Assembly: GCA_027487055.1 (NCBI GenBank)
Contig: JAIYEJ010000207.1
Span: 1 to 11,284 of the forward strand
Direction: 5' to 3'
Length of the DNA stretch: 11,284 nt
From: Methylotenera sp.
Lineage (GTDB): Bacteria; Pseudomonadota; Gammaproteobacteria; Burkholderiales; Methylophilaceae
Each line of letters opens with the position of its first letter. Within the stretch, counting starts at the first letter, position 1. Position numbers and translations under genes: made by a program. Below the pieces are notes generated by a model. The model saw only the letters and a program-made list of their open reading frames with translations. It was not told where the DNA came from and made no database searches. This document shows positions 8,706 through 11,284 of the stretch, one piece after another.

Positions 8706-8885
8706 GGCGTCCTTATTCAGGCAATACTAAAACATATCCTGTGTCGGGTTCGCCATCTGCGTTGGAATTAGCAAATAAATCACAGAGGATGAAAGTAATA
8801 AAATCCTTTCCTCACCCATGATTTACCCGCTTCAATTAAACCCTAAACTACAAAAACCTATCGGGTTCCAACGGTCTTTGATGCT
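8706..8885 (-). promoter_or_regulatory. Probable L10 leader (autogenous L10/L12-binding mRNA element)
   Basis: The minus strand has AAAGAC followed by CGTTGG (8868-8873), which pairs at long range with CCAACG (8760-8765), followed in turn by CAGATGGC. A closed helix flanked by GA on one side and CAGA on the other is the pattern of the kink-turn in known L10 leaders. Between the arms are two local stems: AACCC/GGGTT (8839-8867) and GAGGA/TCCTC (8785-8813). Beyond the long-range helix, GGCG can pair with the CGCC just before the GTG at 8705, around a small hairpin with CAGG/CCTG arms (8718-8741). Position directly upstream of rplJ fits autogenous repression by L10-L12. Pairings were made by eye; boundaries are approximate. 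Confidence 0.68.
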
Positions 8886-8914
8886 CTTGTTACCAACAAA
8901 ATGTTAATAACAAG
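8886..8914 (-). other. Hairpin in the rplA-rplJ gap
   Basis: CTTGTTA and TAACAAG pair over 7 bp. Inside, AACA and TGTT add 4 bp across a 2x2 internal loop, leaving a 3-nt loop. No T run follows, so it is not an obvious terminator. It lies between the end of rplA (8962) and the L10 leader and may be a processing or stabilising structure. Confidence 0.4.
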
Positions 8915-8961
8915 CCCAAAGTTCTTTTGTTGAGCAATTTACTACTCAATAAATCTAAATA

Positions 8962-9645
8962 TTATGCAATGCTCGTTTGGTCTACGCGCACACCAGCACC
9001 CATGGTGCTAGAAACTGATAGTTTTTTCAAAAATACGCCTTTAGCAGTTGCTGGTTTCGCCTTACCCAATGCGTCCATTAGCGCAGCTAAATTACCTTGT
9101 AATTGCTCAACGGTAAATGAAGCACGTCCAATGGTGCAGTGAATAATGCCACCTTTATCAGTACGATATTGCACTTGACCTGCTTTTGCATTTTTAACTG
9201 CGGCAGCTGCATCAGGCGTTACTGTACCCACTTTTGGGTTAGGCATTAAGCCACGCGGACCTAACACTTGACCAAGCGTTCCCACAATACGCATTGCATC
9301 TGGTGTTGCAATCGCAACATCAAAGTCCAAGAAACCTGCTTTTACTTTTTCAGCTAAATCTTCGAAACCAACGATGTCAGCACCCGCTGCTTTAGCCGCC
9401 TCAGCCTGCGCACCTTGTGCAAACACAGCAACACGCGTTGTTTTACCTGTTCCGTTTGGCAATACAATCGCGCCACGAATAAGCTGATCTGATTTACGTG
9501 CATCAATACCCAAATTCACAACAGCATCAATTGACTCATTAAATTTTGCCGTTGCGCCTTCTTTAACCAAACTTAACGCTTCATTGACTGGATAAAGTTT
9601 TTCACGATCTATTTTTGCGCGAAGCGCGTTAATTCTTTTAGCCAT
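8962..9645 (-). CDS. rplA: 50S ribosomal protein L1
   Basis: Protein of the mobile L1 stalk of the 50S subunit, involved in release of E-site tRNA; in many bacteria it also represses its own operon by binding the rplK leader. It has 227 residues (family about 230). The start is the ATG at 9645 (MAKRINALRAKIDREK), which matches the family; GGAGG lies within the last codons of rplK, nine bases upstream. Only one base separates the rplK stop from this ATG, so the two are probably translationally coupled. The signature segment TLGQVLGPRGLMPNPKVG in the second half and the KGGIIHCTIG segment near the C-terminus are present. The frame also stays open upstream into rplK, but that extension is a shadow of rplK. 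Confidence 0.98.
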   Translation of the reverse strand: MAKRINALRAKIDREKLYPVNEALSLVKEGATAKFNESIDAVVNLGIDARKSDQLIRGAIVLPNGTGKTTRVAVFAQGAQAEAAKAAGADIVGFEDLAEKVKAGFLDFDVAIATPDAMRIVGTLGQVLGPRGLMPNPKVGTVTPDAAAAVKNAKAGQVQYRTDKGGIIHCTIGRASFTVEQLQGNLAALMDALGKAKPATAKGVFLKKLSVSSTMGAGVRVDQTSIA

Positions 9646-9646
9646 G

Positions 9647-10078
9647 TTATACACCCTCCACTTCAATACCCATGCTACGCGCACTACCAGCGATGGTGCG
9701 AACTGCGGCATCCATATCTGCTGCAGTGAGGTCAGGCATTTTTGTTGTTGCGATTTCTTCTGCTTGTTTGCGAGTGATTTTACCGACTTTATCAGTATGC
9801 GGACGTGCTGATCCTTTTTCAATTTTCGCAGCTTTTTTGATCAGAATTGTCGCTGGCGGCGTTTTCATCACAAAGGTGAAGCTCTTATCAACAAATGCGG
9901 TAATCACAACTGGAATTGGCAACCCTGGCTCTACGCCTTGAGTTGCAGCGTTAAACGCTTTACAGAACTCCATAATATTTAAGCCGCGCTGGCCCAATGC
10001 CGGGCCTACTGGTGGGCTTGGGTTAGCTTTACCTGCAGGGATCTGCAGTTTAATATAGCCAAGTACTTTTTTTGCCAT
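9647..10078 (-). CDS. rplK: 50S ribosomal protein L11
   Basis: Binds the GTPase-associated region of 23S rRNA at the base of the stalk; needed for RelA activation, and part of the thiostrepton-binding site. It is 143 residues, the usual length. The N-terminal domain begins MAKKVLGYIKLQIPAGKANP, and Pro22 and Pro26 of the PSPPVGPALG segment, the positions linked to thiostrepton binding, are present. The C-terminal RNA-binding domain ends SARSMGIEVEGV. AGGAG lies 7 nt before the ATG at 10078. Upstream is a 98-nt spacer with a hairpin that may be the L1 operator; downstream rplA begins after one base. Confidence 0.98.
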   Translation of the reverse strand: MAKKVLGYIKLQIPAGKANPSPPVGPALGQRGLNIMEFCKAFNAATQGVEPGLPIPVVITAFVDKSFTFVMKTPPATILIKKAAKIEKGSARPHTDKVGKITRKQAEEIATTKMPDLTAADMDAAVRTIAGSARSMGIEVEGV

Positions 10079-10095
10079 TTTATTACTCCTAATGT

Positions 10096-10130
10096 GGGTG
10101 CAAACGCTTTAATTCAAATTAAAGCTCCCC
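10096..10130 (-). promoter_or_regulatory. Hairpin in the rplK leader, candidate L1 operator
   Basis: On the minus strand GCTTTAATT and AATTAAAGC (10106-10125) form a 9-bp inverted repeat. It is preceded by GGGGA and followed by GTTTGCA and CCC, so GGG/CCC could close an outer helix around an asymmetric internal loop. The known L1 site in 23S rRNA and its mRNA mimics also have a GGGAG next to a helix with an asymmetric loop, and L1 represses rplKA by binding just upstream of rplK. The hairpin ends 27 nt before the rplK ATG. The stem is seen; L1 binding is a guess from position and resemblance. Confidence 0.35.
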
Positions 10131-10176
10131 TGTTTAACAAATACTACTCAATACTATTTACTACCTAAATTTTAAA

Positions 10177-10713
10177 TCAAACTTCTTTTTCAATTTGACT
10201 AAAATCTAATTCAACTGGTGTCGCGCGACCAAATATGACCACCGAAACACGCAACTTACTTTTCTCGTAGTTAATCTCTTCAACAGCGCCAGAGAAATCT
10301 TTAAACGGACCATCAACCACGCGAACTGTCTCCCCCTTCTCAAAGGTGAGTTTCTGCGTTGGATTTGATTTACTGTCATCCATACGCTGAAGAATAATCT
10401 CTACTTCTTTATCTTTAATTGGCGTAGGACGCTGTGCACTACCGCCAATAAAAGCGGTAACACGTGGCGTACTTTTGATTAAATGCCAACTTTCGTCAGA
10501 CATGCTCATTTGCACCAATACGTAACCTGGGTATAAGCGGCGCTCTGATATTTTTTTAACACCCGCCTTCATTTCAATCACTTCTTCAACTGGCACTAAA
10601 ATGTCGCCAAATTGATCTTGTAATTCTGAACGCGCAATACGCTCTTCGATAGCTGCTTTTACAGATTTCTCCATACCAGAAAAGGCTTGGACTGCATACC
10701 AACGCATACTCAT
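10177..10713 (-). CDS. nusG: Transcription termination/antitermination factor NusG
   Basis: Binds the RNA polymerase clamp, suppresses pausing, and links polymerase to Rho or to ribosomal protein S10. It is 178 residues from the ATG at 10713 (MSMRWYAVQAFSGMEK), close to the 181 of E. coli. The NGN domain spans about residues 4-115, with the conserved RRLYPGYVLV and the STPRVTAFIGG segment. The KOW domain (about 125-178) contains KGETVRVVDGPFKDFSG. GGAG lies 7 nt before the 10713 ATG, which favours it over the ATG two codons later; an in-frame ATG at 10737 lies within secE and is unlikely. The start overlaps the secE stop by one base (TAATG), so the pair is probably translationally coupled. 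Confidence 0.97.
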   Translation of the reverse strand: MSMRWYAVQAFSGMEKSVKAAIEERIARSELQDQFGDILVPVEEVIEMKAGVKKISERRLYPGYVLVQMSMSDESWHLIKSTPRVTAFIGGSAQRPTPIKDKEVEIILQRMDDSKSNPTQKLTFEKGETVRVVDGPFKDFSGAVEEINYEKSKLRVSVVIFGRATPVELDFSQIEKEV

Positions 10714-11060
10714 TAAGCACTCCGTCCCATTAACCACTGCACCATGTAAGCAAAACCGATATCAACCACAGCCAAGAACGCTGCCATAATCACCACCAAA
10801 ACAAATACTGCTAAGGTAGTTTGAATGGTCTCTTTTCGAGTTGGCCAAACAACCTTCTTCGCTTCAGCTATCGATTCACCAATGAAACCTAGCCCCGCCT
10901 GGCCCAAAGGCGTTGTCCATAACACAGCAATAGCAGCGCCAGCACCCGCTAATACAGCAAGAATGCGCAATACCAAGGCTTTATCTGCAAGAACATAAAA
11001 GCCAGCAATGCCAGCCGCCAATAATAGCGCGGACAATACCAGCTTAATTTTATCTATCAT
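10713..11060 (-). CDS. secE: Preprotein translocase subunit SecE
   Basis: Small membrane subunit that clamps SecY in the SecYEG protein-export channel of the inner membrane. It is 115 residues with three predicted membrane segments (about 6-26, 29-48 and 80-110), as in the longer proteobacterial form. The family signature lies in the amphipathic helix before the last segment: EAKKVVWPTRKET (about residues 66-78). The ATG at 11060 has no good Shine-Dalgarno: the 20 nt upstream offer only weak AAGA-type matches. The 57-nt gap to the upstream tRNA is mostly a 26-bp palindrome. nusG follows with a one-base overlap, the near-universal pairing. Confidence 0.96.
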   Translation of the reverse strand: MIDKIKLVLSALLLAAGIAGFYVLADKALVLRILAVLAGAGAAIAVLWTTPLGQAGLGFIGESIAEAKKVVWPTRKETIQTTLAVFVLVVIMAAFLAVVDIGFAYMVQWLMGRSA

Positions 11061-11080
11061 AGTGTCAGTCTTAAATTTAT

Positions 11081-11106
11081 TATCTGCTCAAATATTTGAG
11101 CAGATA
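11081..11106. repeat. Perfect 26-bp palindrome between tRNA-Trp and secE
   Basis: The arm TATCTGCTCAAAT is followed directly by its exact reverse complement, so the 26 bp read the same on both strands. In RNA it would fold into an 11-bp stem with an AUAU loop. It lies 11 nt after the tRNA 3' end and 20 nt before the secE ATG. On the minus strand it is not followed by a T run, so it is not a classic terminator in the sense direction; on the plus strand it is followed by TTTC and more T-rich sequence. Confidence 0.9.
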
Positions 11107-11117
11107 TTTCTTATATT

Positions 11118-11193
11118 TGGCAGGCCAAGAGGGTCTCGAACCCCCAACCCTCGGTTTTGGAGACCGATACTCTACCAATTGAGCTATTGGCCT
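11118..11193 (-). tRNA. trnW: tRNA-Trp (anticodon CCA)
   Basis: The 76-nt cloverleaf closes with acceptor arms AGGCCAA and TTGGCCT, discriminator G and an encoded CCA end. The D arm contains AGCTCAATTGGTAGAG. The anticodon stem TCGGT/ACCGA encloses the loop CTCCAAA, giving anticodon CCA for tryptophan. The T arm has GGGGG-TTCGAGA-CCCTC. It lies between tuf and secE, an order I know from betaproteobacteria. Only 13 nt separate it from the tuf terminator hairpin, so it probably has no promoter of its own and is cut out of a longer transcript. Confidence 0.97.
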
Positions 11194-11206
11194 GTACTTC
11201 TCAAAC

Positions 11207-11238
11207 CAAAAGCTGCACGGGTTGTTGTGCAGCTTTTG
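11207..11238 (-). terminator. Intrinsic terminator hairpin after tuf
   Basis: CAAAAGCTGCAC and GTGCAGCTTTTG form a perfect 12-bp stem around an 8-nt loop. The A run on one side and T run on the other give the usual A-stem-T form and could work in both directions. It starts 13 nt after the tuf stop codon on the minus strand. Since tRNA-Trp follows at once without a visible promoter, termination may be incomplete. Confidence 0.75.
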
Positions 11239-11251
11239 TTATCAACACTGA

Positions 11252-11284
11252 TTACTCGATGATTTTCGCAACAACACCCGCACC
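11252..11284 (-). CDS. tuf: Elongation factor Tu, last 10 residues and stop (partial)
   Basis: The reverse complement of the last 33 bases encodes GAGVVAKIIE followed by TAA, which is the conserved C-terminus of bacterial EF-Tu (domain 3). EF-Tu delivers aminoacyl-tRNA to the ribosome. The rest of the gene is outside the window. The match is short but distinctive, and a tuf gene is expected upstream of trnW-secE. A strong hairpin follows the stop. Confidence 0.9.
   Translation of the reverse strand, partial: GAGVVAKIIE

Larger units (their letters stand above)
8652..8961 (-). other. 310-nt gene-free leader between rplA and rplJ
   Basis: No coding sequence is visible here on either strand. 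In transcription order it holds a hairpin just after rplA (8886-8914), the candidate L10-binding leader (8706-8885), a hairpin near the ribosome-binding site (8680-8696) and the AAGGAG for rplJ. A GAGGA/TCCTC stem (8785-8813) lies inside the L10 leader. I looked for a promoter matching TTGACA-N17-TATAAT on the minus strand and saw none that is convincing, although E. coli has one in the equivalent gap. Confidence 0.8.

Noticed and set aside
9646..9822. N-terminal extension of L1 upstream of 9645
   Set aside because: The extra frame overlaps rplK out of frame and has no similarity to L1; the ATG at 9645 gives the family length and N-terminus.
1..11284. A novel or accessory system (mobile element, CRISPR, defence, toxin-antitoxin)
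   Set aside because: All genes are recognised core genes in conserved order, gaps are short and explained by leaders or terminators, and no repeats or foreign-looking segments were seen.

Overview
This is a conserved housekeeping locus, not an accessory island. Every gene lies on the minus strand. Read in the direction of transcription (high to low coordinates) the order is tuf (3' tip only), tRNA-Trp, secE, nusG, rplK, rplA, rplJ, rplL, rpoB, rpoC (truncated by the window edge after about 1127 codons). This is the classic bacterial secE-nusG-rplKAJL-rpoBC cluster, preceded by an EF-Tu gene.

Organism: a proteobacterium, most likely a betaproteobacterium. The tuf-trnW-secE order, the RpoB C-terminus ending IDIDLDRN, the RpoB rifampicin cluster reading MDQTNPLSEITHKRR and the general character of the proteins fit that class. 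Base composition looks like low-40s % G+C by eye (not counted). A low-GC group such as the Methylophilaceae is plausible, but the genus is inference.

Layout: 11252-11284 is the EF-Tu C-terminus. A strong hairpin at 11207-11238 looks like the tuf terminator. tRNA-Trp(CCA) is at 11118-11193, followed by a perfect 26-bp palindrome in the 57-nt gap before secE. secE and nusG overlap by one base. A 98-nt spacer with a hairpin (possible L1 operator) precedes rplK, and rplA follows after a single base. A 310-nt gene-free leader (8652-8961) precedes rplJ and carries the expected features of the autogenous L10 leader; rplJ probably starts at TTG. rplL follows after 33 nt. The 180-nt rplL-rpoB spacer has up to three hairpins, one of them a good attenuator candidate. 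rpoB and rpoC are separated by 13 nt, with the rpoC Shine-Dalgarno overlapping the rpoB stop.

How they work together: EF-Tu and tRNA-Trp serve elongation. SecE is part of the SecYEG translocon. NusG couples RNA polymerase to Rho or to the ribosome. L11, L1, L10 and L7/L12 build the L1 stalk, the L11 region and the GTPase stalk of the 50S subunit. RpoB and RpoC form the polymerase catalytic core. The interesting parts are the non-coding regulatory segments. I found no mobile element, CRISPR array, toxin-antitoxin or defence system, and no unexplained gene.
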